Assembly: GCA_024742475.1 (NCBI GenBank)
Contig: JANSYI010000016.1
Span: 124,001 to 188,000, forward strand
Source of the DNA: a bacterium
Lineage (GTDB): Bacteria; Myxococcota_A; Polyangia; Nannocystales; Nannocystaceae
DNA length: 64,000 bases
Direction of reading: 5' to 3'
Part shown: one piece after another, positions 46,005 to 58,263 of the stretch
How the letters are laid out: every line of letters starts with the position of its first letter
How positions within the stretch are numbered: position 1 is the stretch's first letter
The notes under the pieces: generated by a model
Seen by the model: only the letters and a program-made list of their open reading frames with translations
Databases searched by the model: none
What the model was told of the DNA's origin: nothing
Position numbers and translations under genes: made by a program

Positions 46005-46690
46005 ATGGTCTCTCGCCGTCTCGCGCTGCGCTGCTTGATCGCCCTGGGGCTCGGTGTGCCGCGCGTGGCCAACGCCGAGCCCGCAGCCGATGCCCCCGCA
46101 GAGGCCGCACCTACCGACGACGCGCAGCCGGGGACCGCGGAGACCGAGGAGGAACCCGAGCCCGCCACCGAGGACGAGCCGGAGGACGAGCCCGCGGCCG
46201 AGCCCTCGGGGGAAGCGGACGACGACGAGCCGGACGACGACGAGCCGGACGACGACGAGCCGGACGACGAGATCTACGCCGAGGGCGTCGAGGAGGCGGA
46301 TCTCGCCCCCTCCAACCCGCTGCCCGACCGACTCCCCCGACTGCAGCGGATCGGCTGGTACCACGTGCTGGGTGCCTTCACGCTTGGCACCACCGCGGGA
46401 CTGCTCGCCGGGCTGGCCGAGCGTGAGGAGGACCGCGCCACGCGGATCGCGTCCGGCTACGACTTCGAAACCGGCGCCGCCATCCTCTATAGGGACCGAC
46501 AGGCCCGGTACGAGGAGATCCTCGACCGGGGGCAGGCGCTCGAGACCAGCGCCATCGTGGTCGGCGCGCTCGCAGGCGCCACCGCCATCGCCGCGATCAC
46601 CCTGTTCGCGATCGATGCGCGGCGCAAAGCACCCTCGGCGACCGCGCGGCGTGCCCGCGTGGGACCGGGCTCACTGGAGGTCAGCTTCTG

Positions 46691-46691
<1 letters not shown>
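46005..46691 (+). CDS. Exported acidic-repeat membrane protein
   Basis: A 228-residue protein with a signal peptide (cleavage near ANA-EPAAD), an acidic Pro/Glu/Asp-rich region including DDDEP repeats (about 68-90), then a helix pair that may span a membrane (HVLGAFTLGTTAGLLAG near 120-136 and SAIVVGALAGATAIAAITLF near 183-202). It overlaps the next lipoprotein gene by one base (TGATG). Possible outer-surface or envelope organiser; no domain is recognised. Confidence 0.7.
46218..46271. repeat. 15-bp coding tandem repeat (DDDEP)
   Basis: Three copies of GACGACGACGAGCCG plus a partial fourth encode the acidic DDDEP units of the protein above. Its length may vary by slippage. Confidence 0.85.
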
Positions 46692-47050
<359 letters not shown>

Positions 47051-47103
47051 AGCATCTCGGCCTTGCCGCCCGGCTCCGCGTTGCGCTAATAAGCCGCAGA
47101 ATC

Positions 47104-47829
47104 GTGGGGCTCAAGGATCTATTCAGCAGCTCGGGGCGCGCGAAGAATCGCCTCGACAAGTGGACCAAGACGGCAACGAGCCCGTACACGCAGTCGGCCG
47201 AGCGCTACGACGCCATGCAGAACCTGATCAAAGAGGGTTCGGACGAGGCGCTGTTTCGGATCTTCAAGCGCTTCACCATCGTCTCGACCAAGAGCATCGA
47301 AGACGAGGAGGAGAAGAGCTGGGCATACCGGGAGCTCGCCGGCCTCGGTGCCAAGGTCCTCCCCGCCGCCAAGCGCTTCTGCCTCGAGTCGGAGAACGTC
47401 GCCTGGGCGCTGCGCATCATCGAGGACGTCGCCGACGAGACCCAAGAGTGGGAAATCCTCGACGCGCTGCTGGAGAAGCACCCACCCGGCTACGAGCGCG
47501 ACCCCGCCAAGAAGCGCCAGATCCTCACCCACCTGGCCGAGATCGACGACCCCAAGGTCCACGAGCTGCTCGCCGGCTACCTCGAAGACCACGACGAAGG
47601 CGTCCGCTACTTCTGTGTCGAGCAGCTCGTCGACATCGCCGAAGAAGCGAGCAAGGAGCCGCTGGTCTCCCGGTTGACCAACCCCGAAGAAGACTCGCTG
47701 CGGCTACGAACCCGCATCCTCGACGGACTCGCCGAGCTCGGGTGGGACGTCAGCGAGCACAAAGAGGCCATCGCCAAGGTGATCGGCCAAGAGCACGCCC
47801 TGCAGGGCGGCAAGATCGTCAAACGCTAG
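47104..47829 (+). CDS. HEAT-repeat protein
   Basis: A 241-residue cytoplasmic protein from a GTG at 47104 ([20 protein letters not shown]). Helix pairs of about 35 residues recur (KFCLES.., [39 protein letters not shown]), consistent with HEAT-like repeats, as in phycobilin lyase-like and other scaffold proteins. It lies 22 bp before carB on the same strand, so the two are probably co-expressed. The role is unknown. Confidence 0.75.
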   Translation: MGLKDLFSSSGRAKNRLDKWTKTATSPYTQSAERYDAMQNLIKEGSDEALFRIFKRFTIVSTKSIEDEEEKSWAYRELAGLGAKVLPAAKRFCLESENVAWALRIIEDVADETQEWEILDALLEKHPPGYERDPAKKRQILTHLAEIDDPKVHELLAGYLEDHDEGVRYFCVEQLVDIAEEASKEPLVSRLTNPEEDSLRLRTRILDGLAELGWDVSEHKEAIAKVIGQEHALQGGKIVKR

Positions 47830-47851
47830 CGAGAAAGAGAAGGAGCCGACC

Positions 47852-51079
<3,228 letters not shown>

Positions 51080-51157
51080 CCCGGCCGCGGGTGCACGCGC
51101 TGCGCCACTCGGGTATCTTTACCGACCTCTGGCGCGTCCCCGCGCCTCAAGGCACTC

Positions 51158-51646
51158 ATGGCCGACGACAGCTACCCGATGACCCCCAAGGGCCTCGACG
51201 CCCTCAAGGCCGAGCTCAAGCAGATCAAAGAGGTCGACCGTCCGCAGAACGTCAAGGACATCGAGGAGGCCCTCGAACACGGCGACCTGCGGGAGAACGC
51301 GGAGTACCACGCCGCCAAGGAGAAGCAGGCCGAGCTCGACGCTCGCATGCGGTTCGCGGAGTATCGGATCAGCCGGGCCAAGGTCATCGACCCCGCCAAG
51401 ATGAACTCCGAGAAGGTCGCCTTCGGGGCGACGATCAAGGTGCTCGACATGGACACCGACAAAGAAGAGACCTACGCGATCGTCGGTGAACACGAGGTCG
51501 ACATCGACAAGGGCCACATCTCCTTCAAGTCGCCGATCGCCCGCGCGATGATGGGCAAAGAAGAAGGCGACGACTTCACCCTCAAGCTCCCCAAGGGCGA
51601 CCGCGAGTTCGAGGTCGTCTCGATCGAGTACAAGGCGCTCGAATGA
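51158..51646 (+). CDS. greA: Transcription elongation factor GreA
   Basis: A 162-residue factor that stimulates RNA polymerase to cleave backtracked RNA. The N-terminal coiled coil (about 1-75) carries the acidic tip DIEEALEHGDLRENAEYHAA, where Asp and Glu hold Mg2+; the C-terminal domain (about 80-160) is FKBP-like. The gene overlaps the next lipoprotein gene by 4 bp (ATGA). It follows carB by 78 bp. Confidence 0.95.
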   Translation: MADDSYPMTPKGLDALKAELKQIKEVDRPQNVKDIEEALEHGDLRENAEYHAAKEKQAELDARMRFAEYRISRAKVIDPAKMNSEKVAFGATIKVLDMDTDKEETYAIVGEHEVDIDKGHISFKSPIARAMMGKEEGDDFTLKLPKGDREFEVVSIEYKALE

Positions 51647-52116
51647 TCTCCTCGAGGACTCTGGGCCTGAGCCTGCTCGCCCTGCTGAGCGCGTCCGCGT
51701 GTCGCCCCCGTGAGGGCGAGCGCTGCATCTGCGCGGGAGAATGCGCAGGGGGCCTGGTCTGCGCGGCCGACGGCGCCGTGCTGCGCGACGGTCAGTGTGT
51801 GTCCTCGGTCAGCAACGACCTCGAGTCCGGCGTGTGCGTCGACGGAGGCAACGTGAGCTTCGACGAGGACGCGATCACGCCCCCGCCCAAGTTCGACGCG
51901 GGCAGCTGGGCCACCAGCGGTTCGCCCAACATGACCAGCGCCAGCGCCAGCGAGAGCGAGAGCGAGAGCGACGCGACGACGATGCCCGAGGAGAGCTCGT
52001 CGTCGAGCGGCGACATGCCTCCAACCGGCACCGTCTCGGGTACCGACGACGGTTCCGGCTCGAGCTCCAACGGGACCGGCGCGAGCAGCGGCGACACCGG
52101 CACCGACGGCATGTAA
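51643..52116 (+). CDS. Cys-rich lipoprotein with Ser/Glu/Thr tail
   Basis: A 157-residue protein with lipobox SASAC (lipid Cys near 20), a short disulfide-type region (CICAGECAGGLVCAADG), and a low-complexity Ser/Thr/Gly/Glu tail. No family is recognised. Its ATG overlaps the greA stop, so it may be translated with greA despite being an envelope protein. Confidence 0.7.
   Translation: MISSRTLGLSLLALLSASACRPREGERCICAGECAGGLVCAADGAVLRDGQCVSSVSNDLESGVCVDGGNVSFDEDAITPPPKFDAGSWATSGSPNMTSASASESESESDATTMPEESSSSSGDMPPTGTVSGTDDGSGSSSNGTGASSGDTGTDGM
51936..51974. repeat. 6-bp coding repeat (Ser-Ala then Ser-Glu)
   Basis: AGCGCC and AGCGAG units in tandem encode the SASASESESESD run in the lipoprotein tail. 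Confidence 0.75.
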
Positions 52117-52176
52117 GGCGCCGCGACCTGGACCGTTGACGCGACGGGTGGGCGGCCGCCCGCTATGGTGACCCCC

Positions 52177-52983
52177 ATGCGTGCTCTCGGATCGAGTTGG
52201 GCCTGCCTTTGTCTGGCCGCATCGGCGACGCTTGGCTGTCAGCGTCTCGACGACCCCGGGTCCGACTCCAACGATTCCGCGTTCGAAACCGACTTCCTCG
52301 ACGACGACGGCTCGGGAGGCCCCCTGCTCGAGAGCGGCGGCGAAGAGGGCTCGGACGACGGCGGCGTCGAGATCGACTGCGACGCGGTCACCAATGTGCC
52401 CTGCACCGACGGGGAGAAGTGCACGGCCGTCATCGACGGGGGCTCGCTCGCCTACACCTGCGTAGGCGAGACCGGCACCCAGGGCGTTGGCCAAGACTGC
52501 ACGGTCAGCCTCGACGATGGGCTCGACGGCTGCGTCACAGGCACCGTTTGCCTAGGCGACGACGCCGGTTCGTGTCGCGCCCACTGCAACGGCGACGCCG
52601 ACTGTACCGACGGCACGTGCGTCGAAGATCCGCTTCGCGACGTCCCCCACTGCGCCAACGACTGTTCTCCGTTCGAGCCGTCCTGCACGGGCACGCTGCA
52701 GTGCCGTCGTCAGGTCGAGCGGTTCTCGTGCGTCGACGCCCAAGAGGGCGACGTTGGAGGTGCCGGTGATCCGTGCCTGCTCGAGGGCGACGCCGGCTGT
52801 GCCGAGGGGCTGATGTGTGTCTCGGGCGCGCTGGTGCCCGACTGCGCCTCGGCCGGGTGCTGCGTCACGTTCTGCGATCTCTCCGGGCCCGACACGTGCT
52901 CCTCCCCTTCCACGTGCACGGCCGCGCTCGAAGCCCCCGCCCCTGGGTTCGAGTCGATCGGCGCGTGCTTCGTGCCCGCATAG
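52177..52983 (+). CDS. Cys-rich lipoprotein, unknown
   Basis: A 268-residue protein starting at the ATG at 52177 (another at 52165), with lipobox SATLGC. After an acidic/Ser/Gly linker there are about 26 Cys residues in short spaced groups (DCDAVTNVPCTDGEKCTAV, CVTGTVCLGDDAGSCRAHC, and others), suggesting a series of disulfide-bonded modules on the cell surface. The design is common in myxobacterial lipoproteins. The converging membrane protein gene ends six bases away. Confidence 0.78.
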   Translation: MRALGSSWACLCLAASATLGCQRLDDPGSDSNDSAFETDFLDDDGSGGPLLESGGEEGSDDGGVEIDCDAVTNVPCTDGEKCTAVIDGGSLAYTCVGETGTQGVGQDCTVSLDDGLDGCVTGTVCLGDDAGSCRAHCNGDADCTDGTCVEDPLRDVPHCANDCSPFEPSCTGTLQCRRQVERFSCVDAQEGDVGGAGDPCLLEGDAGCAEGLMCVSGALVPDCASAGCCVTFCDLSGPDTCSSPSTCTAALEAPAPGFESIGACFVPA

Positions 52984-52988
52984 CGCCC

Positions 52989-54011
52989 TCACGACGGCGC
53001 ACGATACCCCCGGCGCGCTCCGCTCGCCCAGGCGATGCGCTCGAACGCTGCGCGGGCCTCCTCCTGTGACGCCAGCCGGAGGAGCTCGGTCGACCGCTCG
53101 AGGCGACCTGGCATGATCCAGTGAATCCGCACCCCCGCGGATTCCCGGGACACGTCGCAGATCGACGACAGCGGGACCTCGAACCCTGCCCGAGCGCCCC
53201 GCCGACGCAGCGCGATGTGCTGCGGTGTGATCTCGAACGCCTCGATGGGTGGATCGAGGTGCGACGCGACGACCACCACGACTCCGAGCAAGAGCATCAC
53301 GATGACCAGTGGCCCCACCGGACCCATGCGCGCCACCGTCATGTCGAACACCGCCTCGAAGAAGCTCCCCTCCCATGGCCGCGAACGAAGGACCCGCACC
53401 GGCAACGTCGGGTTGCCGACGAACGGCCGCAGGACCCAAGACATCTGCGCTCCCACCACTCCGTGCGTGACCATCCACGCCCAGAGGACTCGGCGTGCGA
53501 TCGCCGTGTCGGGGATCAACGCATCGAGCAACCCGCGGAGCCGACTGACCGCGATGATGCCCGCCACGCCCAGGACGACGACGTGCGCGGTGAGGAGCCA
53601 ATGCGACGTCGGCAGAGAGGCGGCCCCCTGAGGCGGGCTGGCCTGGGTCGACACGAACGCAGCGACGGGCGCCAGGCTGCCGAGCACGGAGCCGAGGATC
53701 GCCATCGCCAACACCGAGGCGGTCAGCGCCTGGGCGGGACGAATGCGGGCCCGAAGCAGACCGCACAACACGACGTCCAGCCCAGCCGTCAGCGCCGCGG
53801 TCGCGAGGAACAACGCGGGGAGCTTGAGGCCGGCGCTGAGCGACTGCAGCGGGCTCCGCCACAACCCCATCGCCATCCCGTACGCTGCGCAGCCGAGCGC
53901 CAACACCGTCGTTGCCGTCGCCAGGACCTTGCCCAGCCCCCGGCCCGAAGCCACCCGGTCGATCAACGACGACTCGAGCGCGAGCACGCCTCGAACGAGC
54001 CCCGCGCTCAC
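52989..54011 (-). CDS. Multi-spanning membrane protein, unknown (second of a pair)
   Basis: A 340-residue protein from a GTG at 54011, which overlaps the stop of the upstream membrane gene by 4 bp. About six hydrophobic segments occupy residues about 20-245, and a soluble C-terminal part of about 80 residues is PH-like (IEAFEITPQHIALRRRG and later GVRIHWIMPG). A segment SWVLRPFVGNP echoes TLRPLVGPFD in the partner. No family is recognised. It probably works with the upstream gene's product in one membrane complex. Confidence 0.7.
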   Translation of the reverse strand: MSAGLVRGVLALESSLIDRVASGRGLGKVLATATTVLALGCAAYGMAMGLWRSPLQSLSAGLKLPALFLATAALTAGLDVVLCGLLRARIRPAQALTASVLAMAILGSVLGSLAPVAAFVSTQASPPQGAASLPTSHWLLTAHVVVLGVAGIIAVSRLRGLLDALIPDTAIARRVLWAWMVTHGVVGAQMSWVLRPFVGNPTLPVRVLRSRPWEGSFFEAVFDMTVARMGPVGPLVIVMLLLGVVVVVASHLDPPIEAFEITPQHIALRRRGARAGFEVPLSSICDVSRESAGVRIHWIMPGRLERSTELLRLASQEEARAAFERIAWASGARRGYRAPS

Positions 54012-54751
54012 CGGCGCGCGTCCCCTCCGGCAGGCGCGGCCCAGTGTTCGAGGAAGAACATGCGCTCGGGCGGGACGACGCCGTCGAACGGCCCCACCAG
54101 CGGCCGCAGCGTCGTCGTCATCTGAAGCATCACGACGATGAACATGATTCCCCAGCCGCGAATCCCCGCGATTGTTCGACCGTTGAGCGCATGCATCACC
54201 TTGGCCACCAGGCGAACGCCCACGGTGGCCGAGACCACGAGCGCGACGACGTGCAACGCCCCCATGACGAGCGGGTCGTCGGTGCTCTGCGAGAACAGCC
54301 ACGTCACCGGAGCCAGCGCGACGAGCAAGACGCCGATGAGCGCCACCCCCATGGCCAGCGCCAAGGCGGTCTCCCGAACCGACTGCCCCGCGCCCGCCAC
54401 CGAGGAGAACACGTACAGGCTCGGCAGACATAGCAGCGCGCACAGCCCTAGGCCCAAACACAACTTCAGCGGCACGACGAACAGCTGCGCGCCACCGGAG
54501 AACGACGCCACGACGAGACCCACCACGACCATCGCCCCCAACGCCAACATCGCGAGACGGGCGATCGGCCGACGCCCAGGACGATGGGCTTCCGCCAGGA
54601 GATCTGCGGGCGTTTGCACGAGGGCGCCGAGCAGCTCGGCCAACCCCGCCGCCAGGGGCCGGCCGGTGCCGCGCAGCGTCGCCTCGCGCGGCGCGTCCGA
54701 AGACGATGGTGGCGTAGACGAAGGGGGAGGCGTCGGGGAATCCACGAACAC
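54008..54751 (-). CDS. Multi-spanning membrane protein, unknown (first of a pair)
   Basis: A 247-residue protein with a Pro/Ser-rich cytoplasmic N-terminus (about 1-35), then about six helices. TTTLRPLVGPFDGVVPPERMF near the C-terminus and the following FFLEHW resemble a motif in the partner gene product. The start is unclear: GTGs at 54751 and 54745 and a TTG at 54805 are possible. It overlaps the second gene of the pair by 4 bp. Confidence 0.65.
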   Translation of the reverse strand: MFVDSPTPPPSSTPPSSSDAPREATLRGTGRPLAAGLAELLGALVQTPADLLAEAHRPGRRPIARLAMLALGAMVVVGLVVASFSGGAQLFVVPLKLCLGLGLCALLCLPSLYVFSSVAGAGQSVRETALALAMGVALIGVLLVALAPVTWLFSQSTDDPLVMGALHVVALVVSATVGVRLVAKVMHALNGRTIAGIRGWGIMFIVVMLQMTTTLRPLVGPFDGVVPPERMFFLEHWAAPAGGDARR

Positions 54752-54856
54752 AGGGCTAGCGCGCGTGACGAGATGCCCCCACCTGCGTTTGCTCGACGGG
54801 AGCAACCGCAGCGCTCAACGGTCGCGCGCCTGAAGTGAACGGCCCAGGCACTTCGG

Positions 54857-55501
54857 CTAGGGGAGATGCAGCGGCAGCGCTTCGCAGCGCGTGCGGTCGA
54901 GCGCGCCGGCACTCGAGGCGACCGGTCCCTCGCGATCTCGCAGGGCCGGTGCCGGCGCGAGCCCGCGGGCCCCGGGGATGCGAGGCTGGACGAAGAGCGC
55001 CAGCGTCCCCTCGCAGTCGAACGGTGCCAACGCGTGCGGCGGCCCCAGCTCGATGCCGTCGTCGATGACGGGCTCGCCTGCGTCCGCCCACAGATCGATG
55101 AACGAGAGCGTCTCCCCCTCGACCGTCCCCAACCACACACCGGCGGGGACTTCGGAGCCGGAGCCGGGAACCTCGACGATGACGAACGGACCCACCGGCG
55201 TCTCGACTCCGCGGAACGTGCACGGAAGCGACTCGCACGGCTCGGGCATCACACCGCTTCGCGTCATGGGCGGTACGGTGGAATGCACGAGCTCGACGCC
55301 GGCGCCCGTGGGTCGCAGCGTCCACGGGCACGGTGACCCGGCGAACGCAGCGAGGGCCCCGACCGCGCTGATCTCCGCGCACGGCGGCACGGTGTCGACC
55401 TCGGTTTCCGTCGGAGACTCGGCCTGCGGGGTGCCCGGCGAGCCCCCGCTCGTTCCACATGCCACCGCGGCGAGAAGGGTGGCAAGGGTGCCGCGCCGCA
55501 T
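54857..55501 (-). CDS. Lipoprotein, unknown
   Basis: A 214-residue protein starting at the ATG at 55501, with signal LLAAVAC and a Gly/Ser/Pro linker. The C-terminal 150 residues are beta-rich with four or five Cys (PCAEISAVG, SPCPW, EPCESLPCTF). No family is recognised. It overlaps the upstream lipoprotein gene by one base (TGATG). Confidence 0.7.
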   Translation of the reverse strand: MRRGTLATLLAAVACGTSGGSPGTPQAESPTETEVDTVPPCAEISAVGALAAFAGSPCPWTLRPTGAGVELVHSTVPPMTRSGVMPEPCESLPCTFRGVETPVGPFVIVEVPGSGSEVPAGVWLGTVEGETLSFIDLWADAGEPVIDDGIELGPPHALAPFDCEGTLALFVQPRIPGARGLAPAPALRDREGPVASSAGALDRTRCEALPLHLP

Positions 55502-56106
55502 CAGCGAGCGCCGTTGATCGTCAGCGCGTCGCCGGGCGCGACCTCGGTCGTGCTGGTGGAGAGCACTTGCCACACCTGGTTGCCGTTGGCGTCGAGGCCT
55601 CGCGTGCCGCCGTTCTCGATCGCGACGCGCGGAGCGAACCCACCATCACACGCCGTCATGTCGCGCAGCGGCAGAGGCCCGAAGAGCAGGACCCGGCTCT
55701 CGAGCGGTCCGGTGAGCGTGTAGGTCACGCTGAGCCGCTGCGCCTGACCTTCGAGCAGCTGCTGAATCTCGGTCACGTCGCACTCGGCGCGGCCACCGAC
55801 GTCTTCGGTGCACAGCCTCTCGCCCCAGCCCTCGCCGCCGTCTTCTTCGGTGCCGAAGACCAGCGCTCCGTCTTCACCGTCGATCGCCCAGTTGGGGTTG
55901 GCGGCGTAGAACTGCTGGTAGCAGTCGCCATAGGCCATTTGGATCTGGACCTGGCTCGTGCCGTTGTAGGGGTTCTCCGTCTCGGACGATGCGCGCGCGA
56001 ACTTGACCTCGACGTAGCCGTGCGTGTCGTCCGCGGGGGGCTCTTCGCAGCCGGTCAGCGCGAGCAATGGGGCGAGTACGAATGCTGCTGCGGAGGCGAT
56101 CCTCAT
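55501..56106 (-). CDS. Lipoprotein, unknown
   Basis: A 201-residue protein starting at the ATG at 56106, with lipobox LLALTGC. The secreted domain is about 180 residues with four or five Cys and strand-like segments (GYVEVKFARASS, QVQIQMAYGDCYQQFYAAN). No family is recognised. With the downstream lipoprotein gene it forms a two-gene operon, divergent from the cyclase gene; a 224-bp gap between them is likely to hold both promoters, but no element stands out. Confidence 0.7.
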   Translation of the reverse strand: MRIASAAAFVLAPLLALTGCEEPPADDTHGYVEVKFARASSETENPYNGTSQVQIQMAYGDCYQQFYAANPNWAIDGEDGALVFGTEEDGGEGWGERLCTEDVGGRAECDVTEIQQLLEGQAQRLSVTYTLTGPLESRVLLFGPLPLRDMTACDGGFAPRVAIENGGTRGLDANGNQVWQVLSTSTTEVAPGDALTINGAR

Positions 56107-56330
56107 CGAGCGCAGCATATCCCACCGGGCCGGTGCCCAGCCACGGCCCTGCGCGCCGACGTGCGCCCAGGGCAACGCGCGGTCCAGCGGTGAGGTGACG
56201 CCGATCACAGGTGGGTTTTCTGGGCGCGGGGAGGCTCCAGGAGCGTGTTAATGTCCACTCGGAGCGAGACTGCGCGCTTTGCACAGCTTTGGTTCCATCG
56301 TTCTTTCCCTGCTCTCCTGCGCATCTGGCC

Positions 56331-58259
56331 ATGCTCGACTCGCCGCTCCCCACCGCGTCCTCCAACGTCGCGTCCGCCGTCGTCGAAGGCAGCCCGATCG
56401 AGCGCAGCCTCGCCGCCGTCCATCCCCTCGCGGCGCGGTGGCGTGGCCGCGTGCTGGATTCGATGGAAGGCACCGAGCCAACCCAGCGCTGGCTCGCCGC
56501 CGTTCCGGACATCGGGCCGACGTGCGAGGTGCTCTTGGCCGACCGCCTGCTCTGCGACCTCGGGAAAGAGGAGACCGAGGCGCTGATGCAGTGGGTCCGA
56601 GGATCGCAGGACGCCTCGGGTGCGTGGATGAGCGTCGAGGGCAGCCCCGACCTCTCGCTCACCGTCTTGGGCTGGTGGGCTCGGCGATGTGCCGGCGACG
56701 ACCCGAGCGAGGCGTCGATGGTCAAGGCCCAGCGGGTCGTGCACTCGCTGGGCGGAGCCCAACGGGCGAACTTTGGAGTGCGGTTGTGGCTCGCGCTCGC
56801 CGGCGCGGTACCGTGGGATTTCCTCCCCGCGATCCCCGGTGAGCTGTTCTTGCTGCCCCGGTCGACCTGGGTCTCTCCGAGTCGCTTCGCCCCTTGGGCG
56901 CGCGGCATCCTCACGCCCTACTACGTGCTCGCGCGGGCCAGCGCTTCGGTGCGTCTGCCCGACCCCTCCCCGCTGATGCTGCGGCGCGATCCGGACGCCA
57001 CCGCGCTGGTCAGCCCACGCCTGACGCGGCCCGGCTTGGCCGGTGACATCCTGCAGGCGTTCGACAAGACGGTGAAGCTCACCCAGAAGCTTCCCCGCGG
57101 TCCGCTGCGGCGTCGCGCCGTGGCTCGGGCCGTGGACTGGCTCGACGAGACGCGTCAACGTCACGGCGGGTGGTTCTCGACCCGCCCCACGCTGCTCGCC
57201 CTGCTCGCGATGCGGGTCCAAGGCGCGAGGGTCGATGACCCGCGCATCCTCGGCGGCCTCGCCCACCTGCGAGCCACGCGGGGCCAGGTCGTCGTTCGTC
57301 GCGGCGTCGGCCGAGGCCAGACCGCGCTCGCGCAGGGTGTGGGAGGCAGCCGCGTCTCGACCGCCGCGCGTCTCGTGCTCGCAGACCGTCACCCCTCGGA
57401 CGTCGCCTCCCTGCTTCGCATGGAGCTCAGCTCCGCGGGGCCGTGGCAGGACCGGGCCAACGCGCTCGCAGGCGGCTGGCCCCACGAACCTGGAGCGGGC
57501 GCTCACCTCGACGTCGACGCCACCTGCAGCGTGCTCGCCGTCCTCTCTTCGATCGAAGAGAGCAGCCCCCTTCGCGCTCCGGCCTGGGCCGCAAGGCGGC
57601 GGGCCACCGACGTGCTGCTCGCGATGCAAGAAGGTCCCGGCGGGTTCGCTCGCTTCGAACGTGGCGAGGCCGACGTGTTCATGCAGCGCTTCCCCTGGAC
57701 CGACGCCGACTTGCTCGCCCAGGGCAGCAACGATGATCCCAACCGCGTTCGTCTCGCCGCCCGATCGCTGACCCACCTGGGGCGCACCGGGTTCCGCATC
57801 GACGACGATCGTGTCGCCCGAGGAATCGACTGGCTCCGAAACGTCACGGCCGACGCCTACGAGACCCGGTCGATCCGCACGCTCTCCGCGCTCGCCGGCG
57901 CGGCCGTGGCCACGTGCCCGCCCTCGCATCCGATGCGGCAAGAGATGGAGCATCGCCTCCGAGCGCGGCAGCGCGAAGACGGCAGCTTCGGCGATCTCGT
58001 CGCGACCGCGCACGCCCTGTCCGCGCTGCTCGAGCTCTCGGGTGCGTGCGTCCAGTGCCACCGCGCGGCCCGGCACCTCGCCGAGGCCGTCGACCGGCAC
58101 GGCGACGATCTCGAGCGGGCCAGCCAGGCCACCTGCCAAGGATTCGGGCTGAGCCCGCGACTGGAAGACCCTTCAGCCACGGCCCGTGAAGTGTCGCTTG
58201 CGCTTCGCACGTTCGTCGCGCAGACCACCGGCCGCCGTGGGCGTTCGACCCAGAGGTGA
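56331..58259 (+). CDS. Triterpene cyclase-like protein (squalene-hopene/oxidosqualene cyclase fold)
   Basis: A 642-residue alpha/alpha-barrel protein starting at the ATG at 56331. N-terminal part: WVRGSQDASGAWMSVEGSPD and DFLPAIPGELFLLP match the QW-type and membrane-channel stretches of class II triterpene cyclases. The catalytic region reads D394-V-D396-A-T-C399, where squalene-hopene cyclases have DxDDTA and oxidosqualene cyclases have DCTA. The C-terminal barrel ends REDGSFGDLVATAHALSALL and lacks the last QW repeats seen in canonical enzymes. The epoxidase-like gene follows by 4 bp, so the pair probably converts an oxygenated squalene-type substrate. Confidence 0.8.
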   Translation: MLDSPLPTASSNVASAVVEGSPIERSLAAVHPLAARWRGRVLDSMEGTEPTQRWLAAVPDIGPTCEVLLADRLLCDLGKEETEALMQWVRGSQDASGAWMSVEGSPDLSLTVLGWWARRCAGDDPSEASMVKAQRVVHSLGGAQRANFGVRLWLALAGAVPWDFLPAIPGELFLLPRSTWVSPSRFAPWARGILTPYYVLARASASVRLPDPSPLMLRRDPDATALVSPRLTRPGLAGDILQAFDKTVKLTQKLPRGPLRRRAVARAVDWLDETRQRHGGWFSTRPTLLALLAMRVQGARVDDPRILGGLAHLRATRGQVVVRRGVGRGQTALAQGVGGSRVSTAARLVLADRHPSDVASLLRMELSSAGPWQDRANALAGGWPHEPGAGAHLDVDATCSVLAVLSSIEESSPLRAPAWAARRRATDVLLAMQEGPGGFARFERGEADVFMQRFPWTDADLLAQGSNDDPNRVRLAARSLTHLGRTGFRIDDDRVARGIDWLRNVTADAYETRSIRTLSALAGAAVATCPPSHPMRQEMEHRLRARQREDGSFGDLVATAHALSALLELSGACVQCHRAARHLAEAVDRHGDDLERASQATCQGFGLSPRLEDPSATAREVSLALRTFVAQTTGRRGRSTQR

Positions 58260-58263
58260 TGCG

